A stretch of DNA of 64,000 nt. Source: Thiovibrio frasassiensis (GTDB lineage: Bacteria; Desulfobacterota; Desulfobulbia; Desulfobulbales; Desulfurivibrionaceae). The notes under the pieces are model-generated. The model ran no database searches, had not been told where the DNA came from, and saw only the letters and a list, made by a program, of their open reading frames with translations. Where the stretch lies: positions 1,145,530 through 1,209,529 of the forward strand of contig NZ_JAPHEH010000001.1 of NCBI RefSeq assembly GCF_029607905.1. Reading direction: 5' to 3'. Of the stretch, positions 42,866 to 50,610 are shown piece by piece. Positions within the stretch are counted from its first letter, which is position 1; each line of letters begins with the position of its first letter. A program made the translations under genes and the position numbers.

Positions 42866-44137
42866 TTATTTTATGGGGCATGAGAAGCCCCCTGAGTGCT
42901 TTTTGTAGGCGTCACCCATGACCTGATGCAGTTCATCTCTGTATTTTTCCTGGACGATAAAACTATCGTGAATGGCTAGGATCGGGACGCCTTTGCCTGT
43001 GAAGTATGCAATCACATCTAGGGCAATGGATGCGTCCTTATTCATCACACGTAGGCCATTGTCGTTATCAGCGCAAAAGTGATGGGCGATGAGTTTGTGG
43101 GCATCCTTGAAAAGGTCAATGATCTGACGGGCCTTGGTGATACCGTACTTCTCCAGCCGCGTTTTCCATTTTGGATTCTCGCCGATGCGCTGATTGATGC
43201 CACCTTCAGCGTTAGCCTCTGCTGTGCGCTGGTAGCCTTTCTTTCCTTTTGGCTTGACCCACCCATTTTTTGCATTGAGGAGGGCGAGGAGGCATTGTTT
43301 AAGGAAGTCCCGTAGTTCAGGAGCGTCCAGTACGACGGAATATGGGTCGAAATCTAGTTGCTTCCCTTCAGCTGCGTAAAGTATATGGGGATGCAGAGCG
43401 CTAAAGTCCAGTTCAACGACCTCCTCGCCATTTATAGCGATCCTACCCCGCTTATCCTCACTGAGCCCCTGGCAATGAAAACAGCCCTTAGTATGCAGGC
43501 GACCATACAACGTGAATTTGTGGTGGAAGATGGCCGTTAGAGCAGTGCTTACAGCTTGTTTTCCGTAAAGGATTTCAGCGGCTCGGTTGACCTCGTTGGC
43601 TTTTTTCAAAATCCTCTTGATTTGGATGGTTCGGGCTGTGTCTTTGTAGTCTTTGGGTTTTCCATTTTTGTCCTTCAAAATGACCAGCTCAGAAAACGGG
43701 GGATCAACGACAATATCAGGTGAATGTACTTTCTCGAAGTGGGCCAGTAGTTTTTCTGTCGGCCAAACTTTGCTGTAACGGGCAATAATTTTGGTTCCTC
43801 TTCTGATATCCAGGAACCCGTGATCTTTCAACTTGCGAACCAGAGGGGCCATTGTGGCTTCTATCGTTTTTAGTGCCATCTCGATTGGCCGCCGGTCACG
43901 ATAACGTAAAAGATTTGCAATGATGATCTCAAGTTTCTGACTGGTGTCCTGTCGTTTCGCTAATTCGCACACATTATGTATTTCTTTGACCACCACAAGA
44001 CTCTTTCCTTTGAGTCTGTACGAGGTATCAAATCGCACCGATCTTTCATAGAGCCACCACCCTGTGCCCTTTTGATTCTCAACTTGCCGGCGGGCAATTT
44101 CCCTAACAATTTCATGCAATGACCTGTATTTTGACAT
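42866..44137 (-). CDS. Family-A polymerase-like replication/primase protein of the element
   Basis: ATG 44137 is chosen because AAGGGA lies 9-10 bp upstream (a GTG three codons earlier is possible); 423 residues. The N-terminal part has a winged-helix-like stretch (MAPLVRKLKDHGFLDIRRG, about 96-114), as in replication initiators. The C-terminal half shows three motifs of the DNA polymerase I / T7 RNA polymerase superfamily. Motif A is ELDFSALHPHILY (Asp244); motif B is R-x3-K-x7-N (Arg276, Lys280, Asn288); motif C is AIHDSFIV (His390-Asp391). Spacing of motif B matches T7 R627-K631-Y639, but the Tyr is Asn, and the position of the Pol I steric-gate Glu is His. I infer a primer-making or replicative polymerase; no exonuclease domain is present. 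Confidence 0.65.
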   Translation of the reverse strand: MSKYRSLHEIVREIARRQVENQKGTGWWLYERSVRFDTSYRLKGKSLVVVKEIHNVCELAKRQDTSQKLEIIIANLLRYRDRRPIEMALKTIEATMAPLVRKLKDHGFLDIRRGTKIIARYSKVWPTEKLLAHFEKVHSPDIVVDPPFSELVILKDKNGKPKDYKDTARTIQIKRILKKANEVNRAAEILYGKQAVSTALTAIFHHKFTLYGRLHTKGCFHCQGLSEDKRGRIAINGEEVVELDFSALHPHILYAAEGKQLDFDPYSVVLDAPELRDFLKQCLLALLNAKNGWVKPKGKKGYQRTAEANAEGGINQRIGENPKWKTRLEKYGITKARQIIDLFKDAHKLIAHHFCADNDNGLRVMNKDASIALDVIAYFTGKGVPILAIHDSFIVQEKYRDELHQVMGDAYKKHSGGFSCPIK

Positions 44138-44374
44138 TTTCCGCACTTCCCTTGGGCGCGTAATCCCTGATTAAAATATTGTGGGGAATGATTGTCAGGG
44201 AAACAATCCTTGTTGGTTCAGGGAGCTACCCTTCACCTATCCCCCCAATTTGATATTTTTAGGTGTGATGCGGACGATCCCACCAAAGACTATGTTGCCT
44301 GTCTTGCAAGGCCGTGTTTGGACTTTTTCGAAAGCGGGGAGGGCGATTTCAGCTCTTTGCCTCACAAAGGAGGA

Positions 44375-44429
44375 CTGCCCACTGCCTCCGAGATATTGAT
44401 TTTTGCTGACACTGGGAGGCTGTGGGCAG
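44375..44429. other. Long inverted repeat after the Cys-rich small gene
   Basis: CTGCCCACTGCCTCC (44375-44389) pairs with GGAGGCTGTGGGCAG (44415-44429) at 14 of 15 positions around a 25-nt loop. It begins 8 bp past the stop of the gene at 44437. It may terminate or separate that transcript from the polymerase gene. The rest of 44138-44374 shows no gene. Confidence 0.45.
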
Positions 44430-44436
44430 TATTTTG

Positions 44437-44700
44437 TTACTTCTGGACGCGATCTTCCTCTTGGCTTTTTCCTTGGTACGGTCGAACCGGCCAGAGTGGG
44501 CAACTCTTAACAGGGCAAACTCGTACTTCGCCTTTTTGATCGTTGCTACAATTATAGCATTTTGCGTTAATCGCGAGCCGTAGTGACTTTGGGTTTTTAC
44601 TTGCCTTTTGCATCGGGTTCGCGAAGGTAATCTTCTCCCCGGCTATTATCCGTGCCGCTTTTGCTTCGCGCGCCTTTCGTAATCCGTCATTATTGGTCAT
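44437..44700 (-). CDS. Small Cys-rich (zinc-ribbon-like) phage/element protein
   Basis: The 87-residue protein starts at ATG 44700 with GGAGGCC upstream. It has a basic N-terminal helix and then AINAKCYNCSND, VRVCPVKSC and PLWPVRPYQ. This pattern of four Cys plus a CPLWPxRPY tail is familiar from small proteins of prophages and integrative elements whose role is unknown; zinc binding is likely. Confidence 0.65.
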   Translation of the reverse strand: MTNNDGLRKAREAKAARIIAGEKITFANPMQKASKNPKSLRLAINAKCYNCSNDQKGEVRVCPVKSCPLWPVRPYQGKSQEEDRVQK

Positions 44701-44806
44701 ATTTTCTGGCCTCCTGGCTAGTTATATTGCCCATGACATCCTTTTAGGTAATTAGGGCCACCTGGGTTCTTAATTTTCGATTTTCTAGCATAATCGTTAA
44801 GAATTT

Positions 44807-45049
44807 TCAGGAGGCTTTTCTTGCCTCTATCGCGCCTTCCAGTCGAGATTTGAGAAAATTCCGCCGTCCACGCAACCGCCCCAAGGATTCTTGGAGTGAC
44901 TTGAATTCGGGGGCATGAAAATTGATCGTTTCTCTATGAAAAAGCTTATGGAATTTTCTGAGATGCATCCAGAATTCGTTAAGTTTCACTGCCATCATTT
45001 TTAGTTTCTCTGAGGATGCTTCAGTGTTTTCAAGGGAAAAGGCAATCAT
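44807..45049 (-). CDS. Small helical protein, unknown
   Basis: The 80-residue protein is predicted to be mostly helix: EKLKMMAVKLNEFWMHLRKF, then SLQESLGRLRGRRNFLKSRL. It starts at ATG 45049, overlapping the stop of the alpA-like gene by 4 bp (ATGA), so it is translationally coupled. No recognised family. Confidence 0.6.
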   Translation of the reverse strand: MIAFSLENTEASSEKLKMMAVKLNEFWMHLRKFHKLFHRETINFHAPEFKSLQESLGRLRGRRNFLKSRLEGAIEARKAS

Positions 45050-45279
45050 GCTACCACCTCCTTTGCCATGGATTCAAGTAAGCCTAGAATCTCTGAAACT
45101 CGCCAACCGGTGCACCTTTTGCTTAGCTTGATTGGCTTGGGGTAACGGCCAGACTTGACTCCCTGCCACCATGTGGTTTTGCTGACTGGGATGATTGGGG
45201 GGGTGCCGGTCTTGGGATTGCCGACGATTTGAGCAAGGCGCAAAAAGCCGGTGGGGGGAAAGGGTGTTGCTGTCTGCAT
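45046..45279 (-). CDS. AlpA-like excisionase/regulator
   Basis: The 77-residue protein resembles AlpA/MerR-like DNA-binding proteins of P4-type elements: GFLRLAQIVGNPKTGTPPI, VSKTTWWQGVKSGRYPKPIKL (helix-turn-helix and wing) and WRVSEILGLLESM. AAGGAGGTATTACC precedes ATG 45279. AlpA proteins control integrase and excision genes. A dense repeat array lies just upstream of it. Confidence 0.78.
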   Translation of the reverse strand: MQTATPFPPTGFLRLAQIVGNPKTGTPPIIPVSKTTWWQGVKSGRYPKPIKLSKRCTGWRVSEILGLLESMAKEVVA

Positions 45280-45346
45280 GGTAATACCTCCTTAAAATTT
45301 ATCGCCAGCCTATAAGGTGCGGTGGCGGTTAAGGAGGTTTAACCAT

Positions 45347-45404
45347 GTGTCCACTAGTGGACTGTCAAGGTGGACAAGGCGGACAAATTGCGGACAAGAT
45401 GGAC
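45347..45404 (-). repeat. Operator or iteron-like array upstream of the alpA-like gene
   Basis: Minus strand: TTGTCCGC, TTGTCCGC and TTGTCCAC in tandem (9-11 bp apart), a further TGTCC/GTCC unit on either side, then the perfect 14-bp palindrome GTCCACTAGTGGAC. Closer to the gene, GGTTAA-ACCTCC-TTAACC forms another dyad (45327-45344). The array ends at the stop codon of the upstream gene. Confidence 0.6.
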
Positions 45405-46123
45405 TATTTCAAAAGCCGTTCACCTCTTTTTCTGAATGCATCAGTCGTAACAATAGACCCATTCCCTGTGATTAGCCTACCTATTCGGGAAGGGTTAATT
45501 TTGGGGAATGCTCTTTTTAATTCTTGTGCAATCGCCTTATCGGTCATCCCTGCCTCTTTCAGTTGTTTGACCATGGCCTCTTCTGCTTCATTGCTCTGGT
45601 TGATCAACTTATTATCTTGGCTGGAACTTGTCTCCTGAGACCTGGGCTGGGTGGTCATTTTTACAGGTCGTTCTGCTAGCTCTTGGTACTTATTTTCCAT
45701 GCGGACAGCTTCTCTGTTCATGACGATTAATTCTGATTTTGACAAGATTATGGTGTTAAATTTGTATAATCCTTCATCATCAAGCCTTTCCGAAAAAATC
45801 CATTCGGTTTTATTCATTATCACAGAATCTATCTCTATTGTTTTTAAGAAAATTAAGTCAGTGATATTCGATGTAAATAATTTGATAGGTCCACAAAAAT
45901 CACGGCAATACTTATTTGAAAGTCGAATTACTTTTCTCGAATTATTAAAGGTATCCACCCCATATTTTGATATTGTTATATATTTATTTATGACTGAACC
46001 ATGATAATAAAACCAGAATTTAAGTCGGCCCTGCTTTCCCCAGTCTAAAAGGATGTCTTCGCCTATGCCCCAATGTTCAGCCAATTCAGTCAGTTTGTAA
46101 AAACTTCTTTCGGGTAAAACCAT
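45404..46123 (-). CDS. Element protein of unknown function with an HTH-like N-terminus
   Basis: ATG 46123 has GGAGG 7 bp upstream, giving 239 residues. The first 40 residues (FYKLTELAEHWGIGEDILLDWGKQG) look like an excisionase/MerR-type winged helix. The middle is an unassigned alpha/beta part. Near the C-terminus MVKQLKEAGMTDKAIAQELKRA resembles a second helix-turn-helix. It may be a DNA-binding regulator acting on the adjacent repeat array. No family recognised. AT-rich relative to the chromosome. Confidence 0.65.
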   Translation of the reverse strand: MVLPERSFYKLTELAEHWGIGEDILLDWGKQGRLKFWFYYHGSVINKYITISKYGVDTFNNSRKVIRLSNKYCRDFCGPIKLFTSNITDLIFLKTIEIDSVIMNKTEWIFSERLDDEGLYKFNTIILSKSELIVMNREAVRMENKYQELAERPVKMTTQPRSQETSSSQDNKLINQSNEAEEAMVKQLKEAGMTDKAIAQELKRAFPKINPSRIGRLITGNGSIVTTDAFRKRGERLLK

Positions 46124-46233
46124 TGGCACACCTCCGTCTTGGTTTCCCTGAAAAAAACGGCGTGTCGGCCGTCAGGGTAAGGGCTTTATGGTCCGTGGTC
46201 TAGCCAGTGGCACCCAAATTCAGATTCGCATTT

Positions 46234-47457
46234 TTAGCCAGCATCCCTAATAGGTATGATCTCAGCGCCAATCTTGATCTTGTCCAAATAGTCAGCCCAG
46301 GCCTGCATCATGGCTTTACGCTCAGGAAGATAGGTTGTCCGATTATAGGCCCTGCCTAACGGATCGCGAACAGCGTGCGCAAGTTGATGTTCTATCAACT
46401 CAGGACGGAAACCAAGCACTTCATCAAGAATCGTTCGCGCCATTGCCCGGAATCCATGGCCAGTCAGCTCTAACTTGGTATCAATCCCCATGCGCCGCAG
46501 TGCGGCATTGATGGTGTTGTCGCTCATCGGTCTTGAAGCGGATCGCGCGGAGGGGAAAACATATCTTCCTGATCCGGTCAAGTCGTGTACCTCTCTCAAT
46601 ATTTCTACTGCCTGTCGGGATAATGGAACAAGGTGTTCAGCCTTAGTTTTTGTGGCCATGTAACGCCATTCGGCGCTATCCAAATCAATCGCCGCCCATT
46701 CTGCATGGCGTAGTTCTCCTGGACGGACAAAGACAAGCGGTGCCAGCCGCAAGGCGCAGGCGACTACAAAAGAACCGTCATACCCAGCAATCATGCGCAG
46801 GAGTGGGGCGACTTCTTTCGGGTCTGTTGGTGCCGCCATGTGCTTTGGCTTGACCGGGGGTAATGCTCCGCGCAATGCGTCAACGGGGTTATGCGTGGCC
46901 TTGCCGATGGCGATAGCGTAACGATAGACTTGACCACAAGTAATCTTTGCGCGATGTGCTGTTTCAAGGGTTCTGGATTCGATACGGCGTATGACGGCTA
47001 ACATTTCAGGTGGGGTGATTTCATTCATCGGTCTGATACCAATGAAGGGGAAAACGTCTTTTCCGAGTCTAGTCATTATGGATTCGGCATGGCCTACAGT
47101 CCATTTATTCTTAAATCTATTGTGCCACTCTCTGGCTACAGCCTCAAAGGTACCATCCCCGGCAGCTTTGGCCTTTTCACTTTTCCTCGAGACTGCCGGG
47201 TCAATCCCTGTCGCTATTTGTTTCCGTATCCCGTTGCGCTGCTCTCTGGCAAGGGATAAAGTGACCGTAGGATATTCTCCAAGGGAAAAAGAATTTTCCT
47301 TTTTGACAAAGACGGTTTTCAACTTCCACCACTTTTTCCCGGTCGGTTCAATAACAAGCCACAAGCCTCCCCCGTCACGCAAGGAATATGTCTTGTCTTT
47401 GGTCTTGGCGGTCTTGATTGAAACGTCTGACAGTAAATCTTTCCCTATTTTAGGCAT
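46234..47457 (-). CDS. int: Tyrosine-family integrase, P4 type
   Basis: The 407-residue protein has the N-terminal SLRDGGGLWLVIEPTGKKWW arm-binding domain (DUF4102-like) of P4-type integrases, a core-binding domain near 100-200 and the catalytic set Arg245 (RPGELR), His334-x-x-Arg337 (HGFR), His361 and Tyr376 (TTYLPER). It should integrate the element at the tRNA-Leu 3' end, which lies 178 bp upstream of its start. GGAGGTAGGCGCT precedes ATG 47457. Confidence 0.93.
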   Translation of the reverse strand: MPKIGKDLLSDVSIKTAKTKDKTYSLRDGGGLWLVIEPTGKKWWKLKTVFVKKENSFSLGEYPTVTLSLAREQRNGIRKQIATGIDPAVSRKSEKAKAAGDGTFEAVAREWHNRFKNKWTVGHAESIMTRLGKDVFPFIGIRPMNEITPPEMLAVIRRIESRTLETAHRAKITCGQVYRYAIAIGKATHNPVDALRGALPPVKPKHMAAPTDPKEVAPLLRMIAGYDGSFVVACALRLAPLVFVRPGELRHAEWAAIDLDSAEWRYMATKTKAEHLVPLSRQAVEILREVHDLTGSGRYVFPSARSASRPMSDNTINAALRRMGIDTKLELTGHGFRAMARTILDEVLGFRPELIEHQLAHAVRDPLGRAYNRTTYLPERKAMMQAWADYLDKIKIGAEIIPIRDAG

Positions 47458-47470
47458 AGCGCCTACCTCC

Positions 47471-47530
47471 TAACGGGTAAAGAAGTGAGCGGGTAAAATC
47501 CATACCCGTTATCTTACCCTTTTAACGGGA
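47471..47530. repeat. Repeats TAACGGGTAAA and variants near the right element end
   Basis: One exact reverse complement of the left-end unit (TAACGGGTAAA, 47471-47481) and three partial copies in both orientations (CGGGTAAA near 47490, TACCCGTTA near 47503, TAACGGG near 47523) lie between the integrase and the tRNA. Confidence 0.6.
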
Positions 47531-47565
47531 AGACGCTATTAAATTTCTTCGGCCTTCTGCGGACA

Positions 47566-47600
47566 ACAAAAAACCCGCAAACCTTGTCGGAGTGCGGGTT
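47566..47600 (-). terminator. Terminator carried by the element behind tRNA-Leu
   Basis: AACCCGCA/TGCGGGTT stem with a 13-nt loop; minus-strand exit TTTTTTG. It lies 36 bp after the tRNA end and inside the element, replacing the original terminator now at 41218. Confidence 0.8.
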
Positions 47601-47635
47601 ATATGTACTTCTTGAAACGTCTTGAAATGTTCAAA

Positions 47636-47722
47636 TGGTGCCGGAGGTCGGAATCGAACCGACATGGGGTTGCCCCCGCGGGATTTTGAGTCCCGTGCGT
47701 CTACCAGTTTCACCACTCCGGC
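47636..47722 (-). tRNA. tRNA-Leu (CAA)
   Basis: The 87-nt minus-strand tRNA pairs acceptor GCCGGAG with CTCCGGC. The anticodon stem GGGA/TCCC surrounds CTCAAAA (anticodon CAA). A long variable arm and GGTTCGATTCC in the T arm mark it as a leucine-type class II tRNA; CCA is encoded. It is the attachment site of the element. Confidence 0.96.
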
Positions 47723-47762
47723 AGAATGGCGATACGGCCCTGATGGGGCCGCACGGACGAAC

Positions 47763-47791
47763 ACTATAGAAGCCTTCCCGAGCCCTGTCAA
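47763..47791 (-). promoter_or_regulatory. Strong promoter of tRNA-Leu
   Basis: Minus strand: -35 TTGACA (47791-47786), 17-bp spacer, -10 TATAGT (47768-47763). A small GC hairpin (CGGCCC/GGGCCG) lies between it and the tRNA. Confidence 0.85.
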
Positions 47792-47821
47792 GCCCTAAAG
47801 AATGGCGCCCTTCTCTCTTTT

Positions 47822-48391
47822 TTAGTGGGGAGTGCCCAGGAAGATTTTCTGGAACCGGTAAAAATAATCCACCCCGGACCACACCGTCATGACGGCGGAA
47901 ACATAGAGGATGACTTTGCCAAGGTCATGCAGGAAGGGAATGGGCAGCACTCCCAAGGGGAAGATCAGGACGCAGAGCGCGGTGTACTGCAAGATGCTCT
48001 TCAATTTGCCCATGCCGCTGGCCGCGACCACGATGCCCGAAGAGGCGGCCACGCCGCGGAGCCCGGTGATTACCAACTCCCGGGCCAGGATGACGAAGAC
48101 CAGCCAGGCCGGGATCTTGCCCATGGGGATCAGCATGACCAAGGCCGCACAGACCAGGACCTTGTCGGCCACCGGGTCCATCAATTTGCCCAGCACCGTT
48201 TCGATCTTGTGCTTGCGGGCGTAGTAGCCGTCCGCAAGATCGGTGAGGGCGCCGGTGAGAAAAAGAAAAAAGGCCACCAGGCTCACCCCGATGCTTGGCT
48301 CGGGATAGAGAAAAAAGAGGAGCACCGGCGCCACCGCAAAGCGATAGCCGGTGAGCATATTGGGAATGGTGAAGATCGCGTGTCGGCTCAT
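47822..48391 (-). CDS. pgsA: CDP-diacylglycerol-glycerol-3-phosphate 3-phosphatidyltransferase
   Basis: The 189-residue membrane protein carries the CDP-alcohol phosphotransferase signature split over ALTDLADGYYARKH and LGKLMDPVADK (D-x2-D-G-x2-A-R, then G-x3-D-x3-D). It makes phosphatidylglycerophosphate for PG and cardiolipin. ATG 48391; the lytic transglycosylase gene ends 3 bp before. Confidence 0.92.
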   Translation of the reverse strand: MSRHAIFTIPNMLTGYRFAVAPVLLFFLYPEPSIGVSLVAFFLFLTGALTDLADGYYARKHKIETVLGKLMDPVADKVLVCAALVMLIPMGKIPAWLVFVILARELVITGLRGVAASSGIVVAASGMGKLKSILQYTALCVLIFPLGVLPIPFLHDLGKVILYVSAVMTVWSGVDYFYRFQKIFLGTPH

Positions 48392-48394
48392 GCG

Positions 48395-49063
48395 TTAATT
48401 GGCCGCCCCCAGCCAGCGGGAGGACGGGGACGCCGCGGCTGTTAGTTGTCGGTAATGGTGCAGGACCTTGGCCACATACTGCTGGGTTTCCGGGATCAAG
48501 GGAACGCCTTGGGCCGCCTCGACCCTGCCCGGCCCGGCATTGTAGGCGGCCAGAGCCAGTCGGAGGTTGCCGCCGAAGCGGGCCATCATCTGGCAGAGAT
48601 AATTGGTGCCGCCATAGATGTTTTCCTTGGGGTCAAATGGGTTCCAGACATTGAGGTCGGCGGCGGTTCCCGGCATCAGCTGCATGAGCCCTTGGGCCCC
48701 TTTGGAGGAAACGGCCAGGCAGTCGAAGTTGGATTCGGTCTTGATGACGGCCTTGATCAAGAGGGGGTCCATCTCGTAACGGCTGGCCGCCCTCTGGATA
48801 TGCTCTTCATAGAGGCGGGGATCACCGGCTCGAGACGCTCTGCCCTGTCGGGACTGGGGCCGGATTACTCCCCGGCGGTAACGGGGATCGTTGGGCACGT
48901 TGGTGAAATGCACGGTGCCATGCTGGTCGACAAAGGTATAGATCGCCGCCTGAGCGCCATCCGGCACCAGCAGTAATGCCCAGAGCAGCACGGCCAGGAG
49001 TGGTCCTGTTCTCCGTGTTCTGGCTATTCCCTTGTCCCGGGATGGTTTCCGTGTCCGCGCCAT
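48395..49063 (-). CDS. Lytic transglycosylase with DUF4124 domain
   Basis: The 222-residue protein has a basic N-terminus and signal helix (LLAVLLWALLLVPDGAQA), a DUF4124 strand region (IYTFVDQHGTVHFTNVP) and an SLT domain with catalytic Glu110 in VIKTESNFD, then SKGAQGLMQLMPGTA and ALAAYNAGPGRVE. It should cleave peptidoglycan in the periplasm. Confidence 0.88.
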   Translation of the reverse strand: MARTRKPSRDKGIARTRRTGPLLAVLLWALLLVPDGAQAAIYTFVDQHGTVHFTNVPNDPRYRRGVIRPQSRQGRASRAGDPRLYEEHIQRAASRYEMDPLLIKAVIKTESNFDCLAVSSKGAQGLMQLMPGTAADLNVWNPFDPKENIYGGTNYLCQMMARFGGNLRLALAAYNAGPGRVEAAQGVPLIPETQQYVAKVLHHYRQLTAAASPSSRWLGAAN

Positions 49064-49125
49064 GTTCTGGTCTCCGGGCAGATGCGCCTGCTATCCTTCG
49101 GTGCTTTCGCTATTGTATCACGATA

Positions 49126-49773
49126 CTACGCTTTTGTTCTTTTTTCCCAGTCGGCCAGAAATTGCTCCATGCCCAGATCGGTAAGCGGATGCCGGGCAAG
49201 CTGGGCGATAACCTTGAAAGGAATCGTGGCGATATGCGCCCCCAGCAGGGCCGCATCCACCACATGGATGGGGTTGCGGATGCTGGCGACGATTACCTCG
49301 GTGGCATAGCCGTAGTTGTCGTAGATATTCATGATATCGCTGATCAGGTCCATACCGTTCTGGGAGATATCATCCAACCGGCCGACAAAGGGGCTCGCAT
49401 AGCTGGCCCCGGCCTTGGCCGCCATCAGGGCCTGGCTGGCGGAGAAGATCAGGGTCACGTTGGTTCTGATCTTCTCATCGGCAAGCGTTTTGACCGCCTT
49501 GAGGCCTTCGGTGGTCATGGGGATCTTAATCACGATGTTGGAATGGATGGCGGCAAGCTCGCGGCCTTCCCGAACCATGCCTTCGGCATCGAGGGCGATA
49601 ACCTCGGCGCTGATCGGGCCGTCCACTATCTTGCAGATATCCTTGATGATTTCAACAAACGGTTTGTTCTCCCTGGCGATCAGCGAGGGGTTGGTCGTTA
49701 CCCCGTCCACCATGCCCATGTCCACGGCTTTTTTGATTTCTTCAAGGTTGGCGGTATCAATAAAAAACTTCAT
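49126..49773 (-). CDS. fsa: Transaldolase / fructose-6-phosphate aldolase-like protein
   Basis: The 215-residue protein belongs to the short MipB/TalC group: [26 protein letters not shown], Schiff-base Lys83 in [19 protein letters not shown] and [10 protein letters not shown]. It acts in sugar-phosphate exchange, either as a small transaldolase or as a fructose-6-phosphate aldolase; sequence alone does not decide. GGAGACTGC precedes ATG 49773. Confidence 0.88.
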   Translation of the reverse strand: MKFFIDTANLEEIKKAVDMGMVDGVTTNPSLIARENKPFVEIIKDICKIVDGPISAEVIALDAEGMVREGRELAAIHSNIVIKIPMTTEGLKAVKTLADEKIRTNVTLIFSASQALMAAKAGASYASPFVGRLDDISQNGMDLISDIMNIYDNYGYATEVIVASIRNPIHVVDAALLGAHIATIPFKVIAQLARHPLTDLGMEQFLADWEKRTKA

Positions 49774-49803
49774 GCAGTCTCCTTTAAGGGCAGGGAAAAC
49801 GGT

Positions 49804-50091
49804 TCAGCCGTTCTCCTGCCGAGTGGTTGTCTGGGCTTCGATATACATTTTCCGGCATTGGTCACTGCAAAAAAATACAGCTGTATTTGCATCTTGTAAC
49901 ACAATTGCCTGCTTTTTGGGAATATAGATATGGCAGACCGGGTCTTCCACCAGCTCATCATGGGCGGTAAGTGCGCCACCTCCAGCTTCTTGCTTGCCGC
50001 TGCCGTGGCCAACCGGCTTCTTTTTTCTGCCCCCGGTCAGCAGCCGGTAGATGACATAGAGAAAAACCGCGTAAATGAGGAGTTTAAACAC
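49804..50091 (-). CDS. Membrane-anchored YHS/TRASH-like metal-binding protein
   Basis: GTG 50091 is chosen because AAGGAG stands 7 bp upstream within the end of folK; an ATG six codons earlier has poorer spacing. The 95-residue protein starts with one membrane helix (LLIYAVFLYVIYRLL), a basic linker, and a small domain with DPVCHIYIPKKQAI and FFCSDQC, like YHS/TRASH metal-binding domains. Its function is unknown. Overlaps folK by 8 bp. Confidence 0.7.
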   Translation of the reverse strand: MFKLLIYAVFLYVIYRLLTGGRKKKPVGHGSGKQEAGGGALTAHDELVEDPVCHIYIPKKQAIVLQDANTAVFFCSDQCRKMYIEAQTTTRQENG

Positions 50092-50602
50092 CGGAGTGCT
50101 CCTTGCCAAGCCATTCCTGGCGCTCCACCCCTGTCTGTATTTTCAGTTCCCGATACATTTGTAGACTTGTCCGACCCAGGAGCGGATGCACCTGCTCGGG
50201 GGCCAGTTCCGCCAACGGGGCAAGGACGAAAAGCCGGTTGGCTATCTGCGGATGGGGCACGGTCAGGGTTTGGCTGTCTATCATCAGGTCTCCGTAATAG
50301 AGCAGGTCCAGATCAACGGGCCTGTCCTTGGTCAAGGTCCGATCCCGGCCCAGGGTTTTCTCAATGGCGAGCATGGCGGTCAGCAGCTCGGTGGGCGACA
50401 GGGTGGTGCTGATTTCCCCTGTCGCATTGGTAAACCAGTGCTCCGTCTCCATCCCTACCGGCTCTGTGCGGTATGGGCTCGACAGCCTGTTCAGGGTAAT
50501 CCCCGGCACCGTGCCTAACTGTTGCCACGCCTCGAGCAGATTCTTTTGACCGTCTCCAAGATTGGAGCCCAGCCCGATAAAGGCCTGTTGCGGTTTTTCC
50601 AC
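50084..50602 (-). CDS. folK: 2-amino-4-hydroxy-6-hydroxymethyldihydropteridine pyrophosphokinase
   Basis: The 172-residue protein shows the HPPK motifs IGLGSNLGD, EPVGMETEHWFTNA, LGRDRTLTKDRPVDLDLLYY and VPHPQIANRLFVLAPLAEL. It transfers pyrophosphate from ATP in folate synthesis. Start codon is GTG 50602, 8 bp after the dapB stop. Confidence 0.93.
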   Translation of the reverse strand: MEKPQQAFIGLGSNLGDGQKNLLEAWQQLGTVPGITLNRLSSPYRTEPVGMETEHWFTNATGEISTTLSPTELLTAMLAIEKTLGRDRTLTKDRPVDLDLLYYGDLMIDSQTLTVPHPQIANRLFVLAPLAELAPEQVHPLLGRTSLQMYRELKIQTGVERQEWLGKEHSGV

Positions 50603-50610
50603 GGAGTGAC

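Larger units (their letters stand above)
41257..47655. mobile_element. 6.4-kb integrative element at the 3' end of tRNA-Leu(CAA)
   Basis: The right boundary is the 3' end of intact tRNA-Leu (47636-47655); the left is a degenerate copy (41257-41275). Inside lie a P4-type integrase next to the tRNA, an AlpA-like regulator, four small unknown proteins, a family-A polymerase-like protein and a lipoprotein. The left third is clearly more AT-rich than the chromosome around it. No capsid, tail or conjugation gene is visible, so it resembles a satellite or minimal integrative element rather than a prophage. Confidence 0.8.

Noticed and set aside
42640-44137. Retron (reverse transcriptase with msr/msd RNA)
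   Set aside because: The polymerase-like protein lacks a reverse-transcriptase YxDD motif; its motif C is HD, as in family-A enzymes.
45347-45404. CRISPR array
   Set aside because: The repeat unit is about 8 bp with 1-3 bp gaps, there is no spacer structure, and no cas gene is present.
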